NCBI RefSeq assembly: GCF_019219075.1
Contig: NZ_JAHUWJ010000003.1
Location: 434,001-498,000, forward strand
DNA: 64,000 nt
Origin: Chitinophaga sp. sic0106
GTDB lineage: Bacteria > Bacteroidota > Bacteroidia > Chitinophagales > Chitinophagaceae
Direction of reading: 5' to 3'
Below are positions 7,434 through 14,868 of this stretch, in pieces; the first letter of the stretch is position 1, and each line of letters opens with the position of its first letter. The position numbers were made by a program, and so were the translations under genes. Below the pieces are notes generated by a model. It was not told the origin of the DNA. It worked only from the letters and a program-made list of their open reading frames with translations, and ran no database searches.

Positions 7434-9308
7434 TTATGATTGATGCCTTATTTGCAGCATGCCTTTGAAATAGGCAGCAAGGTTAGGATCAGTGCAGTAA
7501 ATGTAACACCCCTTTAAACCGCGCGTCATTAAGGTGCGATAAGTATTTTTGATGATCTCATCCATCACTTGGTTTGCACCCACCAGATTTTGCTTTGCCA
7601 GAGTTTTATATCCTTTGACTGACCGATCATCCTTTGATCTTTTACCTGCATCTGTAAGCACCTGTCCATTTTCAAATCTGAGATCATCACCGATTATCAC
7701 GCCAACATAATCAAGATCTAATCCCTGACACGTATGAATACACCCTATCTCATTAATAGAATTGGAATCGATAAGCCAAGAAGAACCATATGATGTGAGA
7801 TTCCATTGCTTCTGAAATCCAAATTCAGGAAATACTATATCCATCTGAGAAGGGTCATTTTTACTTTTCCATTCCCAACAATACCCGGCTACAATTCTGG
7901 ATTTATTATTCTTACGATTCTTTTCTTCAATTAGTTTGAACAACTCGATGGGGCTAGTTAATACTTTAAAATCGTAATTGAACGCCTTTTTCTCGAACAC
8001 AAAATTAGCCGTTGATCGTACAGCCAATACATTGTCCAACCAATTGAGATATCCATCAGAACCATTGCACCTGAATTGAGATTCGAGTTCGAATACTTCA
8101 ACCTTAGCTCCGGCTTCTTTTGCAAATTTTTCAATTTCACTGACTGTACCAGCATCCTCAAGGTGTATCCGCTGGTTTTCATCAATAAAAAAGATAGAAC
8201 ATTTGCTCGCGTTTATAATTTCTTTGATCTGATTTTCTCCTTCCTTGTACATACCCGATTTTTCTGTCAGGCGATGTGCTTCATCCACAATGAGACAGTC
8301 ATAAGCATTCTCAGGTTCCCTGATAAATGTACCTGAACTTACAAAAAGTGGTTTATAGAATGCCTGGTCCATTTTCCCTTTTAACATCCGTAAATAAACG
8401 GCTCTAGGCGCTGCTGTTTTGGTGACGTACTTCACTGTTCGTCCTTTATGAACGAGCTTTGCCAACAAATTAATTGCAACAACTGATTTGCCGGTTCCCG
8501 GGCCACCCTTTACGATGATTACATTCTTATTTTGATCATTACTATGTAATGCTTTATCCTTCGCCACTTCAAATACGACCTTTTGGTTATCTATCATTAC
8601 AAACTCATCGTTATTTTTCAGTGTAGCCACAATTGCATCTGCAAGGTGTTTGCCGGGTCTAATTTTGCCGTTTTCTATCTTTGAAATAACATTTGTTTTA
8701 TCGCCCTCCCTTACATGCTTCTTTATAAATTCACGTAATTTCAAGGCATCATGCTTGTAAAAGACAGGTGCCTTTTCAAGATAGTGTCCGTAAAACTGAC
8801 TACCTATGACATCATCCTTATCATCAAAGTTGTGCATATATACGCATGGCTGTACTAGAATCCCTTCATCTTCTACTGTTGCACTGTAGAATTTCAACAA
8901 TGAGGCATAAGACCAGGCCTGATATGACGGATGGTTTGTTGGCGTGAACTTACCGCGAAACTTTGTTTCAACAACACCATCGCGGTTTGTTTTCATTGCT
9001 TCGGTCCATGCCTTGAGTTCAATGATTAATACGCATTCCTTTTCGCCGTTGGACCCGGTGATGGTAAAATCTGCCCGCATGGAACTCTGCGGAAAATGAT
9101 ATTCAATAAGGATACCTGCATCATCAGGGATTTCTGAATCGTTTAACAGCCGATCCATAAAGCCCAGGGATTGTTTATAAATTGACTGTTCGTTCGCAGC
9201 TACCGATTTTCCAGTTTTTTCTTTGATTTGATCTGCAATAATATTCTCTATATTATTGGTCAGCATATCACGACTGAAGCCTTTTTTGGTTTCGCGATAG
9301 ATAATCAT
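7434..9308 (-). CDS. DUF2075-type ATPase/helicase with N-terminal PD-(D/E)XK nuclease domain
   Basis: A 624-residue protein. Residues about 40-140 look like a PD-(D/E)XK nuclease: D80 in RADFTI, then E97-L-K99 in IIELKAW, and a RecB-like QxxxY motif at Q130 (SYQAWSY). From about residue 235 comes a DUF2075 superfamily-1-like ATPase: Walker A GGPGTGKS at 268-275, Walker B CLIVDEAH at 338-345, a Q/D-rich motif III (FFIDENQRIH), a motif with ESQFRCNG, and a C-terminal TCQGLDLDYVGV motif. Proteins of this layout are found in mobile and defence regions of many bacteria. The MazG-like gene lies 37 bases upstream on the same strand and is probably co-transcribed. The region is visibly more AT-rich than the flanking housekeeping genes. 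Role in DNA or RNA cleavage against phage is inference. Confidence 0.85.
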   Translation of the reverse strand: MIIYRETKKGFSRDMLTNNIENIIADQIKEKTGKSVAANEQSIYKQSLGFMDRLLNDSEIPDDAGILIEYHFPQSSMRADFTITGSNGEKECVLIIELKAWTEAMKTNRDGVVETKFRGKFTPTNHPSYQAWSYASLLKFYSATVEDEGILVQPCVYMHNFDDKDDVIGSQFYGHYLEKAPVFYKHDALKLREFIKKHVREGDKTNVISKIENGKIRPGKHLADAIVATLKNNDEFVMIDNQKVVFEVAKDKALHSNDQNKNVIIVKGGPGTGKSVVAINLLAKLVHKGRTVKYVTKTAAPRAVYLRMLKGKMDQAFYKPLFVSSGTFIREPENAYDCLIVDEAHRLTEKSGMYKEGENQIKEIINASKCSIFFIDENQRIHLEDAGTVSEIEKFAKEAGAKVEVFELESQFRCNGSDGYLNWLDNVLAVRSTANFVFEKKAFNYDFKVLTSPIELFKLIEEKNRKNNKSRIVAGYCWEWKSKNDPSQMDIVFPEFGFQKQWNLTSYGSSWLIDSNSINEIGCIHTCQGLDLDYVGVIIGDDLRFENGQVLTDAGKRSKDDRSVKGYKTLAKQNLVGANQVMDEIIKNTYRTLMTRGLKGCYIYCTDPNLAAYFKGMLQIRHQS

Positions 9309-9345
9309 ATTTTAGGGAGTTTAGGAGGTGGTTTACAAGATTATC

Positions 9346-9684
9346 CTATAGTTGATTATATTTTTTTGCTGTCCCTTTAGCTTTATCGACAGGGTACTTT
9401 TTCGAGTTTGCGGCAATCTTATCCAGTAAGATTTCTTTTACATTGAGATTATGCTTGTTTGCAAGGAGAAGACAATAGGCCAATACATCAGCAAGCTCTT
9501 CCTTAAGTCTGTTTACATCTACCTTTTCTGCTTCATCACCATTTTTCCAGAGAAATAGTTCATTTAGCTCTGCAGCCTCTATAGATATTGCTGTAGCCAA
9601 GTTTTTAGAATCGTGAAATTGCTTCCAGTCTCGCTCATCGCGAAACTGGACAAGCGCCTCAATAATGGTGTTTATATCTGACAT
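9346..9684 (-). CDS. MazG-like nucleotide pyrophosphohydrolase
   Basis: A 112-residue all-helical protein of the MazG/dCTPase-like superfamily. The Mg-binding helices carry EAAELNELFLW (about 34-44) and KEELADVLAYCLLLA (about 62-76), the E-ExxE and ExxD signature. Such enzymes hydrolyse nucleoside triphosphates to the monophosphate and pyrophosphate. It is the first gene of a two-gene operon with the nuclease-helicase, and a -7 box lies about 40 bases upstream. Pairing of a small MazG-like protein with a DUF2075 helicase recurs in accessory regions, suggesting nucleotide-pool sensing or depletion joined to nucleic acid cleavage (inference). Confidence 0.88.
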   Translation of the reverse strand: MSDINTIIEALVQFRDERDWKQFHDSKNLATAISIEAAELNELFLWKNGDEAEKVDVNRLKEELADVLAYCLLLANKHNLNVKEILLDKIAANSKKYPVDKAKGTAKKYNQL

Positions 9685-9722
9685 CGACCGTCGGATTAGA
9701 ATTTTTAACTATAAGGACATGA

Positions 9723-9730
9723 CAAATATA
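9723..9730 (-). promoter_or_regulatory. -7 box for the MazG-like/helicase operon
   Basis: On the minus strand this reads TATATTTG, a perfect TAnnTTTG, about 39 bases before the MazG-like ATG. No clear -33 TTG is found at the right distance, so confidence is moderate. Confidence 0.4.
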
Positions 9731-10117
9731 AAGAATTATGCTATTGATATGAGAATTGGTGGATCAGAAAGAAACTAATCGTATTACGACTAGATAACAA
9801 TGGTTAGGCTGGTTAGTATCGGAATCTCGTAGATTAATACAAACAAGCGGATTGTCTGGCCTGTAAAATTAATGTTCATAAATTTTGGACAGACGTAATA
9901 TTAGAAAATCCGTATTTTAGTTATACGTTATGTAAAAACTACCATCTCAAAATACTATGTAATATATTCCTCAACTTATACCAAATTGGCATACCAAATG
10001 ACGTAAAGCCTAAGTGGGCTATCAGTCATTAGATGATGTATCCCACCACCCAATAAAACCGCTGACAGCAACATTTCAATTTTCATAAATTAATTGCACT
10101 TAAAAAGAAGCACCTCT
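9731..10117. other. AT-rich intergenic stretch between divergent defence genes
   Basis: About 390 bases separate the MazG-like gene from the DUF4041 gene. I see no credible open frame, RNA gene or long inverted repeat here. It is AT-rich and should contain the promoter of the gene at 10118, although no box there matches the TAnnTTTG consensus exactly. Confidence 0.5.
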
Positions 10118-11455
10118 ATGTTTTTCAACAAATCCAAAAAATTACTGCTAGAGACAGAGCTTAAACTCGCATCTGCCTTAACCAAAATCCACTCATATGA
10201 AAATGAGTTCAAAGATGTAATAGACAAGAATGTATTGCTTGAAGAAAAAGCGGCTCTATTAGACACAGCCCAAGACAAACTGAAAAAGCTAAATGAAAAA
10301 TATCAAGTGGGCTTGGAACTTCACAAAGCATTACAGGCAGAACTAAGTCTCTACCAAGACAATCTAGAGATCGGTTCCTACGGGCTGCATAAGCCACAAC
10401 ATTCTTTTGATACATCTGAAAATTTCAAACATGCATTGGATATAAATTTTGATCAACAGAAGAAATTAATAAAGGACGATAAGGCTGTTGTATGTACTAT
10501 GGAATGGACTGTTGGCGGAAGTAAAGTTGAAGGGCGGAAAATGACTAATCAGTATAAGAAGCTCATGTTACTTGCATTCAATGGAGAGTCAGATGGTCTG
10601 GTTGCCAAAGTTAAATGGAATAATGCTGTCAAAACCCGTGAACGAATCATTAAAGCATTTGAAACAATCAATAAGCTAGGAGTAACCCATAATGTATTTA
10701 TAACAAATGAGTTCCTGACACTGAAACTGGAAGAACTTTCTCTTACCTACGAATACGAAAAAAAGAAGTACGACGAAAAAGAAGAACAACGAATGATTAG
10801 GGAACAAATGCGAGAAGAGGAAAAAGCGCAGCGTGAATTGGAAAAAGCACAGAAAGAGGCGGAGGATGAAGAGCGCCGCTATCAAAAGGCCTTAGAAAAA
10901 GCGCAAAAAGATTTACAGGGAGCCAGTACGGCAAATGCTGTAGAGCTGGCAGAACAAGTAAAGCTCTTAGAAGCGAGGCTTAAGGATGCACATGAACGAA
11001 AAGAACGGGCTATTGCGCAAGCACAGCTTACCAAAGTTGGACACATTTATGTAATATCCAACCTGGGATCATTTGGGGATGGTATTTATAAGATAGGGAT
11101 GACTAGACGTCTAGACCCAATGGACAGAGTGAAAGAGTTAGGTGATGCTTCTGTCCCTTTTCAGTTCGATGTCCATGCTATTATCTACTCAGAAAATGCG
11201 CCACAACTCGAATATGAGTTACACAGGAAATTTGCCGACAGAAGGCTAAACAGGATCAACACCAAAAAAGAATTTTTTAAAGTATCATTATCAGAAATTG
11301 AGGCGTTTGTACAAGAACACGCTAATGCAGAAATTGAGTTTACACAGTTGGCGGAGGCAAAGGAATACCGAGAAACTCTTTCTATTTTGGCAAAAGTTGA
11401 GAAAGCTGTAAACATGATTGAACAGGTGGAGGTGTTTCCTGGAAGTTTGATTTAA
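10118..11455 (+). CDS. DUF4041 protein with C-terminal T5orf172/GIY-YIG nuclease domain
   Basis: A 445-residue protein. The N-terminus (about 1-95) is coiled coil with Leu/Glu/Lys heptads. A DUF4041 domain follows (about 100-205, with KAVVCTMEWTVGGSK and KMTNQYKKLMLLAFNGE). A long charged helix (about 205-300) comes next, and then a T5orf172 domain of the GIY-YIG superfamily (about 308-400: HIYVISN, GIYKIGMTRR, and the Glu-containing ELHRKF helix). GIY-YIG enzymes cut nucleic acid through a Tyr/Arg/Glu site, and those residues appear present. The start is ATG 10118; an in-frame TTG 24 bases upstream is less likely. It is found mainly in phage-related or defence regions. A hairpin terminator follows. 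Confidence 0.85.
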   Translation: MFFNKSKKLLLETELKLASALTKIHSYENEFKDVIDKNVLLEEKAALLDTAQDKLKKLNEKYQVGLELHKALQAELSLYQDNLEIGSYGLHKPQHSFDTSENFKHALDINFDQQKKLIKDDKAVVCTMEWTVGGSKVEGRKMTNQYKKLMLLAFNGESDGLVAKVKWNNAVKTRERIIKAFETINKLGVTHNVFITNEFLTLKLEELSLTYEYEKKKYDEKEEQRMIREQMREEEKAQRELEKAQKEAEDEERRYQKALEKAQKDLQGASTANAVELAEQVKLLEARLKDAHERKERAIAQAQLTKVGHIYVISNLGSFGDGIYKIGMTRRLDPMDRVKELGDASVPFQFDVHAIIYSENAPQLEYELHRKFADRRLNRINTKKEFFKVSLSEIEAFVQEHANAEIEFTQLAEAKEYRETLSILAKVEKAVNMIEQVEVFPGSLI

Positions 11456-11460
11456 CGTAT

Positions 11461-11493
11461 ATTGGCAAGGATGACTCATAGTTCCTTGCCAAT
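11461..11493 (+). terminator. Hairpin after the DUF4041 gene
   Basis: An 11-bp perfect stem, ATTGGCAAGGA with TCCTTGCCAAT, and an 11-base loop. It begins 5 bases after the stop. No T run follows, so it would be a weak terminator by the usual rule. Confidence 0.5.
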
Positions 11494-11581
11494 TAATCCC
11501 TAAAAACCATATCAATGGTATAGATGTTTTATGGAGTACCATGAAGTTATGTTATGCAAATTGTCAGGAAGGTGATTTTCA

Positions 11582-11589
11582 GAATACTT
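11582..11589. repeat. Left target-site duplication of the IS256 element
   Basis: GAATACTT immediately left of the left inverted repeat; the same 8 bases recur at 12920-12927 immediately right of the right inverted repeat. Eight-base duplications are usual for IS256-family insertion. Confidence 0.85.
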
Positions 11590-12919
11590 GACACTATCTC
11601 ATAAACTGTGTAAATGTTAAAAATCGGGGATTGTCTCCGATTTTTTAACTTTAAAGCATATACAGTTTTATGAAGACAGAGGATTTTTTATCAGACGACT
11701 TTCTGAAGCAGTTTAAGACCGCCGATCAGCTAAACGATTTTCTTGCCCAGATTCAGAAACGGGGTATAGAGAAGATGCTGGAGGGTGAGTTAGACAGCCA
11801 TTTAGGCTATGACAAACATGAACCCAATGATAGCGGCAATAGCCGCAATGGCTACGGTAAGAAGAAGATTAAGACCAGCTATGGTGAATCAGAGATAAAA
11901 GTTCCCAGAGATCGTGACGCCAGTTTTAATCCAATGATCGTTCCTAAGCGCGAAGGGATGGTTCAGGGCCTGGAAGAGATAATCGTATCTTTCTATGCCA
12001 AGGGAATGAGCGTATCTGACATAGAAGAGCAAATAAGGGAAGCATATAAATTTGATGTTTCTACGGCCACCATCAGCCGCATTACCAGCCGGGTGACAGA
12101 AGATATTGTGGCTTGGCAAAACCGGCCACTAGAGCCGATTTATCTCATTGTTTGGATGGATGGCATTGTATTCAAAGTACGGGAGAACAGCAAAGTAGTT
12201 AATAAGACCGTTTATATAGCTGTGGGCTTGAAGCGGGATGGTCTCAAAGAAGTCCTGGGAATGTGGCTGGGCAAAAATGAATCAGTTGCTTACTGGATGA
12301 CCGTTCTGACAGATCTTAAGGCACGTGGTGTAGAAGACATACTCATAACGGCTACTGATAACTTAAATGGTTTTACGGGTACTATCAAATCAGTATTCCC
12401 GGAGTCTTCTACGCAGGTTTGCGTTGTACATCAGATCCGTAACAGTTGCCGCTATGTGGTCTGAAAAGACAAGAAAGAGTTTGCCAGGGATATGAAAGAC
12501 ATATATGGTGCACCAACAAAACAGGCTGCACTGGCCGCTCTTGATAGTCTCGATGCCAAATGGAGTGTAAAATATGCCTATGCAATCAGGAGCTGGCGGG
12601 AAAATTGGGACGAGCTAACTGTCTTTTTTGACTTCCCCATCGAAATCCGCCAGATCATTTATACTACAAATCTCATAGAAAACTTAAATGGGAAAATCAG
12701 AAAATACACCAAAAATAAACTCTCATTCCCTACAGACGAGGCGGTGCTTAAATCAGTATACCTGGCCTTACGGGAAGCCTCAAAAAAATGGACCATGCCC
12801 ATTAAAAATTGGGGCATGATCCTTAATCAGTTCTTAACTATATTTGATAAAAGGGTGAGAATATAATTATCAATTTGACTCCCCGGTTTTAAAGTTTACA
12901 CACTTTGTGAGACAGTCCC
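11590..12919 (+). mobile_element. IS256-family insertion sequence, 1330 bp
   Basis: The element starts GACACTATCTCATAAACTG and ends with the inverted form GGGACTGTCTCACAAAGTG; the two ends stay alignable for about 25 bases (both reach TGTGTAAA) with about six mismatches. It is bounded by perfect 8-base duplications (GAATACTT). One transposase frame fills it. It landed in the gap between the convergent DUF4041 and AAA-TOPRIM genes and interrupts neither. The left end also carries a small hairpin (AATCGGGGATTGTCTCCGATT) before the transposase start. Because the frame holds a stop codon, this copy should not move by itself unless an intact copy elsewhere in the genome supplies transposase. Confidence 0.9.
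11670..12866 (+). pseudogene. IS256-family (Mutator-type) transposase, nonsense-interrupted
   Basis: The reading frame encodes about 398 codons, the normal length for IS256 transposases, but is split by an in-frame TGA at 12462-12464. The codons before it encode CVVHQIRNSCRYVV and those after it [11 protein letters not shown]; in this family a Trp stands between them, so TGG has become TGA by one transition. No frameshift is involved: both halves lie in the same frame. The DDE residues are expected in VWMDGI (about residue 165) and TDNLNGF (about 232), both in the first half, with the catalytic Glu in the second half near [11 protein letters not shown] or upstream of it. Read-through or Trp suppression is possible but unsupported. 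Confidence 0.9.
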
Positions 12920-12927
12920 GAATACTT
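12920..12927. repeat. Right target-site duplication of the IS256 element
   Basis: GAATACTT directly after the right inverted repeat, identical to 11582-11589. The intact duplication argues for a fairly recent insertion without later rearrangement. Confidence 0.85.
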
Positions 12928-12983
12928 TTCTGATTCTTTCAATTCAAATTTCGATAAGGCATATAGGTGCATCAAAAGTGCCT

Positions 12984-14633
12984 CTATCCACCTATAACCT
13001 TGCTCAACTGTTGCTTAAACCAAACAGTCTTCGCCAAATCTGCCTTATTTATATGTTGTCGTTGTGATAATGCGGTACAATAAGTCTTCATGGGTAAAGA
13101 CTTATAAAACACCTCAAAATCATCGCTGTTTAAATACCCAGCCACTTTAGTAGCTTCATTTAAGTTTTCTTGCTTATTCTTAAAGCGATGCTGCACCGGT
13201 TTCCCGTTAAACTCCGGCTCACCAAAGTAAGGATATTCCGTTCTCTTAAGGCTTAACCCAGGAATTATTTCATTTTTGCATTTGTTCTTCGCCTCGATTA
13301 GATCGGAAATGTATTGGGATTTATCAAACATTACATTCCTTGCAGTATAATACTCATTCAGGTTATCAGGATGGTACAGATAGTTTTCAATACTGTAATA
13401 CTGGAGAATGTACAGTCGCTCATATTCCTTACGAATTTCAATGATATCTTCATCCGACAAAAAGTCCCTATCCACTATTCCTTTATAGCTCGATGTACGA
13501 ACTTTATGATACACATTATTCCTGTTGTTATCGGATACAAATACTGCATTATCAAGTCCAATCAGCGCATAGAAGTCCCGATCTTTATTTTCTACGAAAT
13601 AAATGTCTTTATCTTTAAATAAGGAAGGTAAAAAATCCTTCCCAACTGCAATCTCATATACTTCAGCATTATCTTTTGCTTCCGGAACCAGTACCTGCGG
13701 CAAATCAAAATCCAGATCATCAAAATCAATCACCACTGCGTCCAACGCCTTGTTTGCATATTCAATAAACCCTAAGGAATGGCTGGCAGTCCACAACTGG
13801 CAATTAGGGGGAATCCAATTTTCTGATATTTCCTTTATGAAATTATATTGCAGACTTGTGTTGAGATGTAGATCTACCTCATCCATATAATAGACAGTAT
13901 CCTGGTAGTATTCTCTTCTTGCAATAAGGTTAATCAAAATATTAAATACTTCCTTTTCTCCTGCGCTCAGATAGTTATAATGAAATACAGAGTTTCCTTT
14001 CTTAAAGTTTATCTCTGCTACATTTCCTTCTAAAGGCGGAATTATTTCTAACAAGGAAAGGGCGGTACCATTTCCCTTGTTAAAAATCCGATATAACGCT
14101 TCATTGATAGGGTTTATAATCTTTTCCTTTATTTCCGACTTATCTTCATTAGTGCGAAAAAACTCTTTCAGCAACTTACCAAAAAGATGTTCAAGGTCAT
14201 TTTCAAAACGCTCATCACGATCTATAAATGAGGCAGCCCGATCACCATCACCTTTCATATTAAATTGCGCGGCGCCCAATTGTCGCCTGGTCAAGCGTGG
14301 CACCTGCCTGAAGCTGGTACGGCCATAAAAGTTCGAACCAGTCAACAACCCACTTTCCACTCCTTTACCTTCTTCAATACCATTTTTTCCATGGTCATGC
14401 GTATGAATCAAAACTGTAGAGGGCTGCTTTTTATCCTTCTGGATAGTCAATGCTGCATCCTTATAATCTTTCCCATAAAGATTTTCCAAATGAGCAAACG
14501 CATCAAACACACAACTCTTACCACTTCCATTGCTTCCAATCAGCAACACAAGTTTAGTATTCTCAGGAATATCCTGAACTTTAAGGTTAGTAAATCGCTT
14601 GAAGTTTTTGAGTTGAAGTGCTTGAATATGCAT
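12984..14633 (-). CDS. AAA ATPase-TOPRIM (DUF4435) fusion, PARIS AriA-AriB-like
   Basis: A 549-residue protein with an SMC/ABC-like ATPase half and a nuclease-like half. ATPase: Walker A GSNGSGKS at 33-40, signature LSAGEKE at 222-228, Walker B VYYMDEVD with D251/E252, and an ASHS switch at 283-286. From about residue 340 comes a DUF4435 TOPRIM-like domain: FVENKDRDF (E348), VDRDF (D388, D390) and YSIENYL (E416). In PARIS defence systems an AAA_15 ATPase (AriA) holds a DUF4435 nuclease (AriB) that is released by a phage anti-restriction protein; merged forms of the two are known. The order and motifs here fit a merged version, though OLD-like or other AAA-TOPRIM families remain possible. It is the last gene before the tRNA-Lys gene and is transcribed in the same direction. 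Confidence 0.82.
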   Translation of the reverse strand: MHIQALQLKNFKRFTNLKVQDIPENTKLVLLIGSNGSGKSCVFDAFAHLENLYGKDYKDAALTIQKDKKQPSTVLIHTHDHGKNGIEEGKGVESGLLTGSNFYGRTSFRQVPRLTRRQLGAAQFNMKGDGDRAASFIDRDERFENDLEHLFGKLLKEFFRTNEDKSEIKEKIINPINEALYRIFNKGNGTALSLLEIIPPLEGNVAEINFKKGNSVFHYNYLSAGEKEVFNILINLIARREYYQDTVYYMDEVDLHLNTSLQYNFIKEISENWIPPNCQLWTASHSLGFIEYANKALDAVVIDFDDLDFDLPQVLVPEAKDNAEVYEIAVGKDFLPSLFKDKDIYFVENKDRDFYALIGLDNAVFVSDNNRNNVYHKVRTSSYKGIVDRDFLSDEDIIEIRKEYERLYILQYYSIENYLYHPDNLNEYYTARNVMFDKSQYISDLIEAKNKCKNEIIPGLSLKRTEYPYFGEPEFNGKPVQHRFKNKQENLNEATKVAGYLNSDDFEVFYKSLPMKTYCTALSQRQHINKADLAKTVWFKQQLSKVIGG

Positions 14634-14680
14634 ATATCAAAAATAACGTATTTCGCTTTTAATATATGAAGAAGAACAAT

Positions 14681-14714
14681 AAAAAAACGCTTTAGAATTA
14701 CATTCTAAAGCGTT
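14681..14714 (-). terminator. Terminator of tRNA-Lys
   Basis: A 13-bp perfect stem (AACGCTTTAGAAT with a 3-base loop) followed on the minus strand by seven T. It lies directly behind the 3' end of the tRNA and would also shield the downstream ATPase-TOPRIM gene from tRNA read-through. Confidence 0.88.
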
Positions 14715-14722
14715 CTTTCCTG

Positions 14723-14795
14723 TGATCCCGCTGGGACTCGAACCCAGGGCCCATACATTAAAAGTGTATTGCTCTACCAACTGAGCTACGGAATC
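14723..14795 (-). tRNA. tRNA-Lys (anticodon UUU)
   Basis: The minus strand folds as a full 73-base cloverleaf. The acceptor stem is GATTCCG with CGGGATC (one G-U pair), the D stem GCTC/GAGC, the anticodon stem ATACA/TGTAT around loop CTTTTAA with anticodon TTT, the T stem CTGGG/CCCAG around TTCGAGT, and the discriminator base is A. CCA is not encoded. The gene marks the right border of the accessory block. Its 3' end faces that block, the usual orientation for islands that integrate at a tRNA gene, but I found no second copy of the tRNA 3' end and no integrase in the block. Confidence 0.97.
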
Positions 14796-14868
14796 AATCA
14801 CCCTCTTTTCAATTGGGAGTGCAAAGATAGGAATTATTCATTCCCTACCAAATTTTCTTTAAGATTTT

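Noticed and set aside
7434..14795. Direct repeats of the tRNA 3' end marking attachment sites
   Set aside because: I looked for the T-arm/acceptor sequence near 7.4 kb and elsewhere and found none; the island call rests on gene content only.
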